From NCBI GenBank assembly GCA_020350845.1, contig CP070725.1:919082-931936 (forward strand): a DNA stretch of 12,855 nucleotides, in the 5' to 3' direction. Shown piece by piece: positions 1 through 6,802 of the stretch. A program made the translations under genes and the position numbers. Source of the stretch: Candidatus Bipolaricaulota bacterium. GTDB taxonomy: Bacteria > Bipolaricaulota > Bipolaricaulia > UBA7950 > UBA9294. Under the pieces are notes generated by a model. It searched no databases. It saw only the letters and a program-made list of their open reading frames with translations, and was not told the DNA's origin. How positions within the stretch are numbered: the first letter of the stretch is position 1; every line of letters starts with the position of its first letter.

Positions 1-2223
1 CTGCTGACGGCGTCGAAGCTCGAGGCCGACGAGTCCGCACTCACCGGGGAGTCCCTGCCCGTCGGCAAAGAGGTGTGCGAGGTCGACGCCGACGCCGCGC
101 TCGCCGATCGCCATTCCGTGCTCCACAGCGGCACGGTGGTCACCCGCGGGTCGGCGGAGGCACTCGTCGTCGCCACGGGGATGGCCACGGAGCTCGGCTC
201 GATCGTCGACCTCAGGGAGGAGGCGGGCGAGGACCAGACGCCGCTCGAGCGTCGCCTCGATCGGCTCGGACGGTGGCTCCTCGTCGTCAGCGTCGCGATC
301 GCCGCGCTGATCGCCGGGGTCGGTCTCGCCACCGGAAGGGAGCTCCTGCTGATGGTCGAGACGGGGATCGCCCTCGTCGTCGCCGCGATTCCCGAGGGCC
401 TGCCCGTGGTGGCGACGATCGCCCTCGCCCGCGGCGTGTGGCGCATGGCGCAGCGGCGAGCGATCGTGAGGCGCCTGTCCGCGGTCGAAACGCTGGGCTC
501 GACGAGCGTCATCCTCACGGACAAGACGGGGACGCTGACGGAGAACCGCCTCGCCGTCCGCGAGGTCGCGCTTCGCACGGGGCCCCTCGCGCTTCCGCTG
601 CCGTCCGACGGGGAGCGGCTCCCCGAGGAGGATCTCGACGCGCTGCGGGAGGCGCTGCGCATCGCCGTGCTGTGCAACAACGCGACACTTGCCGACGCCG
701 CGGACGACGAGGCGATGGCGAGCGATCCTCTCGAGGTCGCCCTCCTCGAGGCGGGGCGGTCGATCGGCCTCGACCGCGAGGAGCTGCAGCGCTCGTGGCC
801 CGAGGAGCGGGAGGACGCGTTCGACGCCGACAGCCGCACCATGGCCACCGTCCATCGCGCGGGAGACGGCTTCTTCGTCGCCGTGAAAGGCGCCCCGGAG
901 TCGGTTCTCGCAGCGACGACCCATATCGCGAGTTCCGGGGAACCCTCAGCGGCGACGGCCGAGGAGCTCGATTCGTGGGCCTCGCGTGGCGGCGAGATGG
1001 CGTCGCTCGGACTGCGCGTGCTCGCCCTCGCGTCAAAGACCGCGCGCACGCTCGAGGAGGACCCCTACGAGTCGCTGACGCTCCACGGACTGGTCGGCCT
1101 CGAGGATCCCCCTCGGACAGACGTCCCCGAGGCGATCGAGGCCTGCCGACGCGCGGGGATGCGCACGGTCATGGTCACCGGGGACCAGGCACCCACCGCA
1201 GCGACGGTCGCCACCGCCGTGGGGATTGATGCCGCCGACCGCGACGCGATCGAAGGGGCGGCGCTGCCAACACCGGACGAGCTCGACGAATCGGGGGTGG
1301 AGCGGCTCACAGGTACCGGCGTCTTCGCGCGCGTCACCCCCGCCCAGAAGCTCGACCTCATTCGCCTCTTCCGCGAACGGGGGGAGGTCGTGGCGATGAC
1401 CGGTGACGGGGTCAACGATGCCCCCGCCCTGCGCGAGGCGGACATCGGCGTGGCGATGGGCAAGCGCGGAACCCAGGTCGCGCGGGAGGCGGCGGACATC
1501 GTCCTCCAGGACGACGCCTTTGCCACGATTCCGTTCGCCGTCGCCGAGGGTCGGACGATCTTCGCCAACATCCGCAAGCTCGTCGCCTACCTCCTGTCGT
1601 GCAATCTCGGCGAGATCGCGCTCGTGTCCCTGGGGATGCTCTCCGGGGCGGGGCTGCCGCTGCTCCCACTGCAGATCCTCTTCCTCAACCTCGTCACCGA
1701 CGTCTTCCCCGCCCTCGCCCTCGGCGTCGGCCGCGCGTCGGGAGACGTGATGGCCCACCCGCCACGTCCCCACGGTGAGCCGGTGCTACGGAGGGCGGAC
1801 TGGGTCGCGCTCGTGGGACACGCGGCGGCGATGACGGTCGCCGTGCTCGGCGCATTCCTCGGCGCCCGCTGGTGGCTCGGCTACGGGCCAGAGGCCACCG
1901 TCACCGTGTCGTTCCTCGGGCTCGCGCTCGCCCAGCTGCTCCACGTCTTCAACATGCGATCCGAGAACCATCTCTTGCGCAATGAGATCACCGCCAGCCC
2001 GGCGGTGTGGTGGGCACTGGCGCTCTGCGTCGCGCTCCTCGGCGCGGCGGTGGCGATCCCCGCGGTGGCCGAGGTCCTGCAGCTGCGGGGCCTCGACGCG
2101 CGTGGGTGGGGACTGGTCGTCGGCGCGGGCCTCGCCTCGTTCGCCCTCGGTCAGATCCCGAGGACGATCGGCGACCGGCGCGAGGAGGCCCACCGGCGAC
2201 CGATCGTCCGCAGCGCGAGCTAG
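1..2223 (+). CDS. P2-type cation-transporting ATPase, probably Ca2+ (5' partial)
   Basis: An inner-membrane pump that exports a cation, most likely Ca2+, at the expense of ATP. Frame 1 is open from base 1, so the N-terminus (M1-M2 and the start of the actuator domain, perhaps 130-150 residues) lies outside; 740 residues are visible. In visible numbering: actuator TGES at 15-18, M4 PEGLP at 131-135, phosphorylation DKTGTLT with Asp174, nucleotide-binding KGAPE at 296-300, TGD near 394, and hinge GDGVNDAP at 468-475. A C-terminal block of hydrophobic segments follows from about 510 to 725. Ca2+-site residues known from SERCA have counterparts: Glu132 (M4), Asn535 and Glu538 (M5, NLGE), and Asn563, Thr566, Asp567 (M6, NLVTD). 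This favours Ca2+ over Na+/K+ or heavy metals; Mn2+ is possible. The stop codon shares a CTAG with the stop of the convergent downstream gene. Confidence 0.96.
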   Translation: MLTASKLEADESALTGESLPVGKEVCEVDADAALADRHSVLHSGTVVTRGSAEALVVATGMATELGSIVDLREEAGEDQTPLERRLDRLGRWLLVVSVAIAALIAGVGLATGRELLLMVETGIALVVAAIPEGLPVVATIALARGVWRMAQRRAIVRRLSAVETLGSTSVILTDKTGTLTENRLAVREVALRTGPLALPLPSDGERLPEEDLDALREALRIAVLCNNATLADAADDEAMASDPLEVALLEAGRSIGLDREELQRSWPEEREDAFDADSRTMATVHRAGDGFFVAVKGAPESVLAATTHIASSGEPSAATAEELDSWASRGGEMASLGLRVLALASKTARTLEEDPYESLTLHGLVGLEDPPRTDVPEAIEACRRAGMRTVMVTGDQAPTAATVATAVGIDAADRDAIEGAALPTPDELDESGVERLTGTGVFARVTPAQKLDLIRLFRERGEVVAMTGDGVNDAPALREADIGVAMGKRGTQVAREAADIVLQDDAFATIPFAVAEGRTIFANIRKLVAYLLSCNLGEIALVSLGMLSGAGLPLLPLQILFLNLVTDVFPALALGVGRASGDVMAHPPRPHGEPVLRRADWVALVGHAAAMTVAVLGAFLGARWWLGYGPEATVTVSFLGLALAQLLHVFNMRSENHLLRNEITASPAVWWALALCVALLGAAVAIPAVAEVLQLRGLDARGWGLVVGAGLASFALGQIPRTIGDRREEAHRRPIVRSAS

Positions 2224-3416
2224 AACGTCAGTTCGAAGCCGAACGACGCCTCGGTGATCCCGCTGAGGTCGAACGTGACTCCGCTGTACAGAAGGACGCC
2301 CGAGAAGCGCACCGCGGCGCGCAGGCACTGGCCAGCGAAGCCTCCGATGTCGAAGGTCGTCAGGCTGGTGAACACGACGGGGGGAATCTCCATCTCGAGC
2401 GCGATCAGCTGGCGCTCGAACAGGAACGACCCGTCGAAGTCCGTCTCGAAGGTGAACAGGATCCCGATCGCCTCGACCGAGAGTCCGAACTGCTGACCGG
2501 CAAAGGCAATGGGCACAGGAGTCGGAGCCGGCGGGGCGAGGAATGCCGTCCTCGAGGTGAAGCTGACCGGCGCGATGTACACGTCGAGGATGAAGTCCAT
2601 CGCCTCGATCGCGAACATCCCGTCGAAGGTGATCGCCATGAGAAACGCGAGATTCGGGTCGCGGAATGCGAATCCGACCTCGAGCGTCTCGCGGGCGAAA
2701 CCCATCCAGTCGAACCACGTCGTGCTACTCATGAGGAGGCCCATGAGATCGAGCTCGAGCCGCACGACCTGCTCCTCGAAGTAGAAGTCAGGGACGACCG
2801 TCACCGTGAGATCGGGGGCCTCTGCGCAGAGCAGGTCGAGGTAATCGAACAGGTGCAACAGCCGGTGAGAGAACGGCGCGTCGATCCCGCCCTTGAGCGC
2901 GAGGAGGTCGACGGCTCCGAACCCCGTCAGGCTGAGCACAGAGAGCCCGCACACAGGGCTCGCCTCGAACAGCAGGACGCCGGCCATGCTGTACGCCGGG
3001 GTCTGCGTGCTCCCGATGTTCGCCAGGATCAGGTCCGTGCCGGCGTCGATCCCGAAGAACCTCGCGCGCACGGCGAACTGGTTCCAGCGGAAGAGCGGGT
3101 CGAACAGGACCCAGTCGGACAGCGAGACGGCGCCCAGCGCCAGGATCGCCTCGAAGCGCTGCGACTGGAAGCCCGAGAGGGCGAACCTCGTCTCCGAACC
3201 AAACGTGAAATCGTCGACGTACAGCGCGAGCTCGAGCTCGGAGCCGACGTCGAATGAGGACGGGGGAATCGGGGTGAAAGTGACCTCCAACCCGATGCTC
3301 GCCGAGAATGCCGGCTCGACAAGTGGAGCCGGCAGCTCGTCGACATCTGCATGGGCGACCGCCGCCGCGACGATGATCACGATCGCGGCAAGCCAAAGCG
3401 TCGATCGGCTTGGCAT
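2220..3416 (-). CDS. Exported beta-repeat protein of unknown function, possible outer-membrane protein
   Basis: I do not recognise this family. The 398-residue product begins with a Sec signal peptide: Arg4, a hydrophobic core at about 7-20, and an AHA cleavage site at 21-23. The mature part alternates hydrophobic and polar residues and is rich in Phe. A loose unit of about 28 residues recurs, of the form hydrophobic-x-F-(S/T/G)-S-x-T-x-F followed by a (G)F and a beta-like stretch, at about 69-95, 224-251, 281-293, 344-371 and 371-398. The last residue is Phe preceded by an alternating strand, as in many outer-membrane beta-barrels. Cysteines are at 156, 197 and 364. The start at 3416 was chosen because a strong Shine-Dalgarno lies just upstream and the signal peptide begins there. 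The reading frame stays open upstream to 3932, but that part runs antisense to the neighbouring gene. No convincing promoter is visible. Confidence 0.85.
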   Translation of the reverse strand: MPSRSTLWLAAIVIIVAAAVAHADVDELPAPLVEPAFSASIGLEVTFTPIPPSSFDVGSELELALYVDDFTFGSETRFALSGFQSQRFEAILALGAVSLSDWVLFDPLFRWNQFAVRARFFGIDAGTDLILANIGSTQTPAYSMAGVLLFEASPVCGLSVLSLTGFGAVDLLALKGGIDAPFSHRLLHLFDYLDLLCAEAPDLTVTVVPDFYFEEQVVRLELDLMGLLMSSTTWFDWMGFARETLEVGFAFRDPNLAFLMAITFDGMFAIEAMDFILDVYIAPVSFTSRTAFLAPPAPTPVPIAFAGQQFGLSVEAIGILFTFETDFDGSFLFERQLIALEMEIPPVVFTSLTTFDIGGFAGQCLRAAVRFSGVLLYSGVTFDLSGITEASFGFELTF

Positions 3417-3420
3417 TCTG

Positions 3421-3428
3421 ACCTCCTC
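3421..3428 (-). promoter_or_regulatory. Ribosome binding site of the exported beta-repeat gene
   Basis: On the minus strand this reads GAGGAGGT and ends 4 nt before the ATG at 3416. It decides the start against the much longer open frame reaching 3932. Confidence 0.8.
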
Positions 3429-3598
3429 GGTCGCTACCCCGCCACGGTACGCCCGGTCCACGGGAAGGCCGAGGAAACGCGGTTCACATGGCGCATCCGG
3501 TTTGTCCAGCCGGCGAGGGACAGCTGTCAGTGGGAGACGCCGCTTGTGAGGTCCCGTCCCGTGTCGATCCCCGATCGCCTTCGTCCGTCGAGCTCTTC

Positions 3599-3628
3599 TT
3601 GACGGCGCGGAAAGGGTCGTGCTACAGT
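3599..3628 (+). promoter_or_regulatory. Predicted sigma-70-type promoter of the amino acid ABC operon
   Basis: A -35 box TTGACG at 3599-3604 is separated by 18 nt from a -10 box TACAGT at 3623-3628. Transcription would start near 3635, giving a leader of under 20 nt that still includes the ribosome binding site at 3636-3643. No other candidate in the 235-bp spacer is as good. This is a prediction from sequence only. Confidence 0.6.
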
Positions 3629-3635
3629 CGATCCC

Positions 3636-3643
3636 AAGGAGGT
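3636..3643 (+). promoter_or_regulatory. Ribosome binding site of the ABC substrate-binding protein gene
   Basis: AAGGAGGT is a near-perfect anti-Shine-Dalgarno match, 8 nt before the ATG at 3652. It selects this start over the in-frame ATG at 3619. Confidence 0.85.
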
Positions 3644-3651
3644 GTGCCTGT

Positions 3652-4560
3652 ATGAACTGGAAGGCAAGACTGGCTGCTGCACTCCTGATCGTCCTTGCGA
3701 CCGGGGGGATGGCCACGGCGCAGCCGTACATCGTCGCGTCGGACATCCCGTGGGCGCCGTTCGAGATGATCACCGCCGACGGGGAGTTCTTCGGCTTCGA
3801 CCTCGACCTGTTCCGTGCGATCGCGCATACGGCGGGCTTCGAGATCGAGATCCAGAACGTCGGCTTCGACGTGATCATCGAGAACGTCAAGTCGGGACTC
3901 GCCGACATCGGAGTCTCGGGGTTCACGATCACGGAGGATCGGGAGAAGGTGATCGACTTCTCGATGCCCTACTACCTCTCGAACCAGGCGGTGGTCATCC
4001 AGAAGGGCTCAGGACTGAACATCGTGACCGCGCTCGCGGGGCTCGGCCCGACCGGCGCCGTCGGGGCGCAGAACGCCACCACGGGCCTGTGGTGGGCCGA
4101 GGACCACCTGCAGGGCAGCGGGATCGAGATCGAAGTCAAGGGCTACGAGACGTACCCGAGCGCGATCCTCGACCTGGTGAACGGCCGGGTCGACGCCGTC
4201 ATTCAGGACGAGCCGGCGTCGGTCGCATCGGTGACCGCCTACCCCGATGACCTCCAGATCGCGGGGATCATCAACACCTACGAGTACTTCGGCTTCCTCG
4301 TAGCGGAGGGAGATCCCGAAGGACTGCTGCCGCAGATCAACGGCGCGCTCGAGACCCTCGGGCTGACCGTGGTCGACGGCGTGGGCGGGCTGCAGGAGCT
4401 CGTCGTCGCCGAGGGAAGCTTCATCGCGGATCTTCTCGAGATCTACTTCGGGCCCGACACCGAGGACATCACCGCGGCGTGGATCCAGTGCAAGGACCTG
4501 ATCCTCGCGGGCGACCTCGCGGGCTTCGTCGCGTGCATGAAGGCGGAACTCGGTCTGTAG
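3652..4560 (+). CDS. Polar amino acid ABC transporter substrate-binding protein
   Basis: The periplasmic receptor that captures an amino acid and delivers it to the permeases encoded downstream (solute-binding protein family 3). The 302-residue product has a signal peptide with MATA cleavage near residue 23 and no lipobox Cys, so it should be soluble in a periplasm. Family landmarks are SDIPWAPFE at 30-38, TEDR with Arg97 (the usual ligand alpha-carboxylate contact) followed by DFSMPYY, and QDEP with Asp186 (the usual alpha-amino contact). The typical family end, here YFG at 265-267, is followed by 35 extra residues containing Cys280 and Cys295; the stretch before YFG is also longer than usual. 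The specific amino acid cannot be read from sequence. It is the first gene of a four-gene importer operon, has the best ribosome binding site, and is followed by a hairpin that may help keep it in excess over the membrane parts. Confidence 0.95.
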   Translation: MNWKARLAAALLIVLATGGMATAQPYIVASDIPWAPFEMITADGEFFGFDLDLFRAIAHTAGFEIEIQNVGFDVIIENVKSGLADIGVSGFTITEDREKVIDFSMPYYLSNQAVVIQKGSGLNIVTALAGLGPTGAVGAQNATTGLWWAEDHLQGSGIEIEVKGYETYPSAILDLVNGRVDAVIQDEPASVASVTAYPDDLQIAGIINTYEYFGFLVAEGDPEGLLPQINGALETLGLTVVDGVGGLQELVVAEGSFIADLLEIYFGPDTEDITAAWIQCKDLILAGDLAGFVACMKAELGL

Positions 4561-4592
4561 GACACGACGCAAAGCCGCCTGAACGGCTGGGT

Positions 4593-4625
4593 CCCAGGGG
4601 CCGACACAACCGTGAGGCCCCTGGG
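4593..4625 (+). terminator. Intra-operon hairpin after the binding-protein gene (attenuator or 3'-end stabiliser)
   Basis: A perfect 10-bp stem pairs CCCAGGGGCC at 4593-4602 with GGCCCCTGGG at 4616-4625 across a 13-nt loop. No T-run follows, so it is not a textbook intrinsic terminator. It sits between the binding-protein stop and the permease start, where such structures commonly protect the upstream message or cause partial termination. A smaller 5-bp stem (AGCCG/CGGCT, 4573-4588) precedes it. Confidence 0.65.
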
Positions 4626-4643
4626 CCCTGATCTGAGGGATCC

Positions 4644-5351
4644 ATGCTTGAGAACCTGATCGAGGTCGCGCGTCACGGCCCGAAGCTCCTGCGCGCGGGG
4701 GCCATCAACGTATCCCTGCTGTTCGCGCTGATCGCCGTCGGCTTCCTCGTCGGTACGGTGATCGCGGTCGTCCAGGTCTACGGCGGGCGCCCCCTGAGAG
4801 CCGCCGCGCGCGGCTTCGAGTGGCTCTTCCGCAGCATCCCCGCGGCGGTCCTGATGATGATCTTCCTCTACGGCCCCCCACGGATCGGCGTGGGGAAGAT
4901 CGACCCGTTTCTCGCCGCCACACTCGCCCTCGGCCTGCGATCGGCGGCCTACCAGTCGCAGATCTTCCGTGGCGCCATTCAGGCGATCCCGACCGGCCAG
5001 ATGCTCGCGGCGCGCTCGATGGGGATGGGTCGGTTGCGGGCCGTGGCCTCGGTGATCCTGCCCCAGGCGTTCCGGCTCTCGGTTCCCGGCTGGTCGAACG
5101 AGTTCTCGTCGGTGATCAAGGACACCACGCTCGCCTACCTCGTGGGCCTGAATGAGATCATGCGCCAGGCAAAGACGGTCTACGACGGCGTGCACATGCG
5201 GCTTGCGATGCCGACATTGATCTTCGTCGCGCTGTGCTTCCTCGTGGCGACCTACGCGGGGAACTATCTCTTGGGCGTCGTCGAGCGACAGTTCCGCATC
5301 CCGGGGCTGCAGATGCCGGGCAGCGGCCGGACGATGGAGCACAGCCATTAG
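4644..5351 (+). CDS. Polar amino acid ABC transporter permease (first)
   Basis: An inner-membrane channel subunit of the amino acid importer (HisM/GlnP-type family). It has 235 residues, a usual length. Hydrophobic segments lie at roughly 20-45, 60-78, 85-105 and 190-215. The cytoplasmic coupling (EAA-type) loop that docks on the ATPase is clear at about 113-145, with FRGAIQAIP, AARSMGMG and LPQAFR. The ATG at 4644 has a GAGGGA ribosome binding site just upstream. It ends 9 nt before the GTG of the ATPase gene, so the two are probably translated together. The second permease downstream is a divergent paralogue, which implies a heterodimeric channel. Confidence 0.94.
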   Translation: MLENLIEVARHGPKLLRAGAINVSLLFALIAVGFLVGTVIAVVQVYGGRPLRAAARGFEWLFRSIPAAVLMMIFLYGPPRIGVGKIDPFLAATLALGLRSAAYQSQIFRGAIQAIPTGQMLAARSMGMGRLRAVASVILPQAFRLSVPGWSNEFSSVIKDTTLAYLVGLNEIMRQAKTVYDGVHMRLAMPTLIFVALCFLVATYAGNYLLGVVERQFRIPGLQMPGSGRTMEHSH

Positions 5352-5360
5352 GGAGACGAC

Positions 5361-6116
5361 GTGAGTCCACTTCTTCGTGTCGAGGAGCTACACAAACGGT
5401 ACGGATCGGAGCAGGTCCTTCGCGGGGTGTCGTTCGGCCTGGAGAAGGGCGAGACGAAGGTCATCATCGGCCCTTCAGGCACGGGCAAGAGCACCCTTCT
5501 GCGGTGCATCAACCGCCTCACCCCGCCCGATCGCGGCCGCGTGTGGCTCGAAGACGTGGAGATCACCCACGCGAAGGCGCAGATCAACCGCCTCCGCGCA
5601 CAGATCGGCTTCGTCTTCCAGAGCTTCAACCTCTTCTCCCACTTGACGGCCCTGGGAAACGTGCGCATCGCTCCGATGCGCGTCCTCGGGTTGACGAAGG
5701 AGCAGGCGACGCGTCTCGCCCGCGCTGAGCTGCGACGGGTGGGACTGGGGGAAAAGGAAGACGCCTTCCCCGCCGAGCTCTCCGGGGGCCAGCAGCAGCG
5801 GGTGTCGATCGCGCGCGCCCTCGCGATGGGGCCGAAGCTGATCCTCTTCGACGAGCCGACGTCGGCCCTCGACCCGGAGTTGATCGGGGAGGTGCTCGAG
5901 GTCATGGTGAGCCTCGCCCGGGAGGGGATGACGATGCTCGTCGTCACCCACGAGATGGGCTTCGCGCGCTCCGTCGCCGACGAGATCCTGTTCATGGAGC
6001 ACGGAGTGATCGTCGAGCAGGGGACGCCACGGCAGATGTTCACTCAGCCGCAACACGCAAGAACCGGGGAGTTCCTCCACAAGATCAGCGAGCTCTACGG
6101 GGAGGCGGCGTCGTGA
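5361..6116 (+). CDS. Polar amino acid ABC transporter ATP-binding protein
   Basis: The cytoplasmic ATPase that powers amino acid import (GlnQ/HisP/ArtP type). Its 251 residues carry the full nucleotide-binding set: Walker A GPSGTGKST at 37-45, Q-loop Gln87, ABC signature LSGGQ at 140-144, Walker B LILFDE at 160-165, D-loop SALD at 168-171, and switch His197 in VVTHEMGF. Nothing essential is missing. The start is GTG at 5361, preceded by AGGGAG at 5350-5355, which overlaps the stop of the upstream permease. Its stop overlaps the GTG of the next permease. An ATPase placed between two permeases of a single importer is a less common order for this family. Confidence 0.96.
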   Translation: MSPLLRVEELHKRYGSEQVLRGVSFGLEKGETKVIIGPSGTGKSTLLRCINRLTPPDRGRVWLEDVEITHAKAQINRLRAQIGFVFQSFNLFSHLTALGNVRIAPMRVLGLTKEQATRLARAELRRVGLGEKEDAFPAELSGGQQQRVSIARALAMGPKLILFDEPTSALDPELIGEVLEVMVSLAREGMTMLVVTHEMGFARSVADEILFMEHGVIVEQGTPRQMFTQPQHARTGEFLHKISELYGEAAS

Positions 6117-6781
6117 CCTTCGACCCCGCGTGGCTGCCGCGGCTCGCGCACGGTCTTCAGGTCACGCTCTCGGTGGTCGCCGCGAGCATCGCCATTGGCT
6201 TCGGTATCGGCATCCTGCTCGCGATCGGACGCGTCTACGCCCCGCGTCCGATCCGCTGGCTCTGTGCGGCCTATATCCAGTTCTTCCGTGGGACGCCGCT
6301 TCTCGTACAGCTGATGATCGTGTACTTCGGACTGCCCACCTGGGGCATCACGCTCTCGGCGTTCAGCTCCGCGATCCTCGCTTTCGGCCTGAACACCGCC
6401 GCCTACCAGGCGGAGTATTTCCGCGGGGCGATCCAGGCGGTGCGCGGCGGGCAAATGATGGCCGCACGCTCGGTGGGGATGAGTTTTCGGCAGGCGGTCG
6501 TGCTCATTGTCCTCCCCCAGGCTCTGCGCATCGTGATCCCGTCGTGGTCGAACGAGCTCATCCTGATGCTCAAGTACTCCTCGATCGCGTTCGCCATCAC
6601 CCTGCTCGACCTCATGGGACAGGCAAAGCGGATCGCCGGGCGGGAGTTCATGTACTTCGAGATCTACCTCGTCGTCGCCGCCTACTACCTCGCGCTCGTG
6701 TTCATCGTGTCGCAGCTTCTGCGCCTTCTCGAGCGGCGCGTCGCCATCCCCGGGCTGGGCGCGCCGGGGGAGTCGAGATAG
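6113..6781 (+). CDS. Polar amino acid ABC transporter permease (second)
   Basis: The partner channel subunit of the importer (222 residues). The motif FFRGTPLLVQL at about 57-67 is typical of His/Glu/Gln/Arg-type permeases, and the EAA-type loop is visible with FRGAIQAVR, AARSVGMS and LPQALR. Hydrophobic segments occur near 15-40, 62-80, 83-100 and 184-208. It starts at GTG 6113, overlapping the ATPase stop by 4 nt (GTGA), with GGGGAGG at 6099-6105 as ribosome binding site. It is clearly paralogous to the first permease, most conserved in the coupling loop. It ends 21 nt from the stop of the convergent DUF1015 gene, with no clear terminator between them. Confidence 0.94.
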   Translation: MTFDPAWLPRLAHGLQVTLSVVAASIAIGFGIGILLAIGRVYAPRPIRWLCAAYIQFFRGTPLLVQLMIVYFGLPTWGITLSAFSSAILAFGLNTAAYQAEYFRGAIQAVRGGQMMAARSVGMSFRQAVVLIVLPQALRIVIPSWSNELILMLKYSSIAFAITLLDLMGQAKRIAGREFMYFEIYLVVAAYYLALVFIVSQLLRLLERRVAIPGLGAPGESR

Positions 6782-6802
6782 GTCGAGCGGGAACCTGCGT
6801 CG

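Noticed and set aside
2007..3257. A 416-codon plus-strand open frame across the ATPase 3' end and the exported-protein gene
   Set aside because: It encodes a charged Arg/Glu/His-rich low-complexity product with no start signal, and is antisense to a gene with signal peptide and strong ribosome binding site. It is a GC-driven shadow.
3480..3508. Possible minus-strand promoter for the exported protein, with TGGACA (3508-3503) as -35
   Set aside because: No acceptable -10 hexamer lies at 16-18 nt spacing (GAACCG at 17 nt).
3519..3528. A perfect 10-bp palindrome GACAGCTGTC in the divergent spacer
   Set aside because: A palindrome this short is expected by chance about once in a thousand positions, it is not placed on a promoter element, and there is no second copy.
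3417..3932. The upstream in-frame extension of the exported beta-repeat gene, giving 570 residues
   Set aside because: It would bury the signal peptide internally, ignore the Shine-Dalgarno at 3421-3428 and run antisense to the start of the binding-protein gene.
4443..5348. A 301-codon minus-strand open frame antisense to the first permease
   Set aside because: The composition is His/Arg/Asp-rich shadow sequence, while the plus strand has clear permease motifs and membrane segments.
6782..6802. Search for a bidirectional terminator between the second permease and DUF1015
   Set aside because: The 21-nt gap contains no stem-loop with a T-run, so no terminator is claimed.
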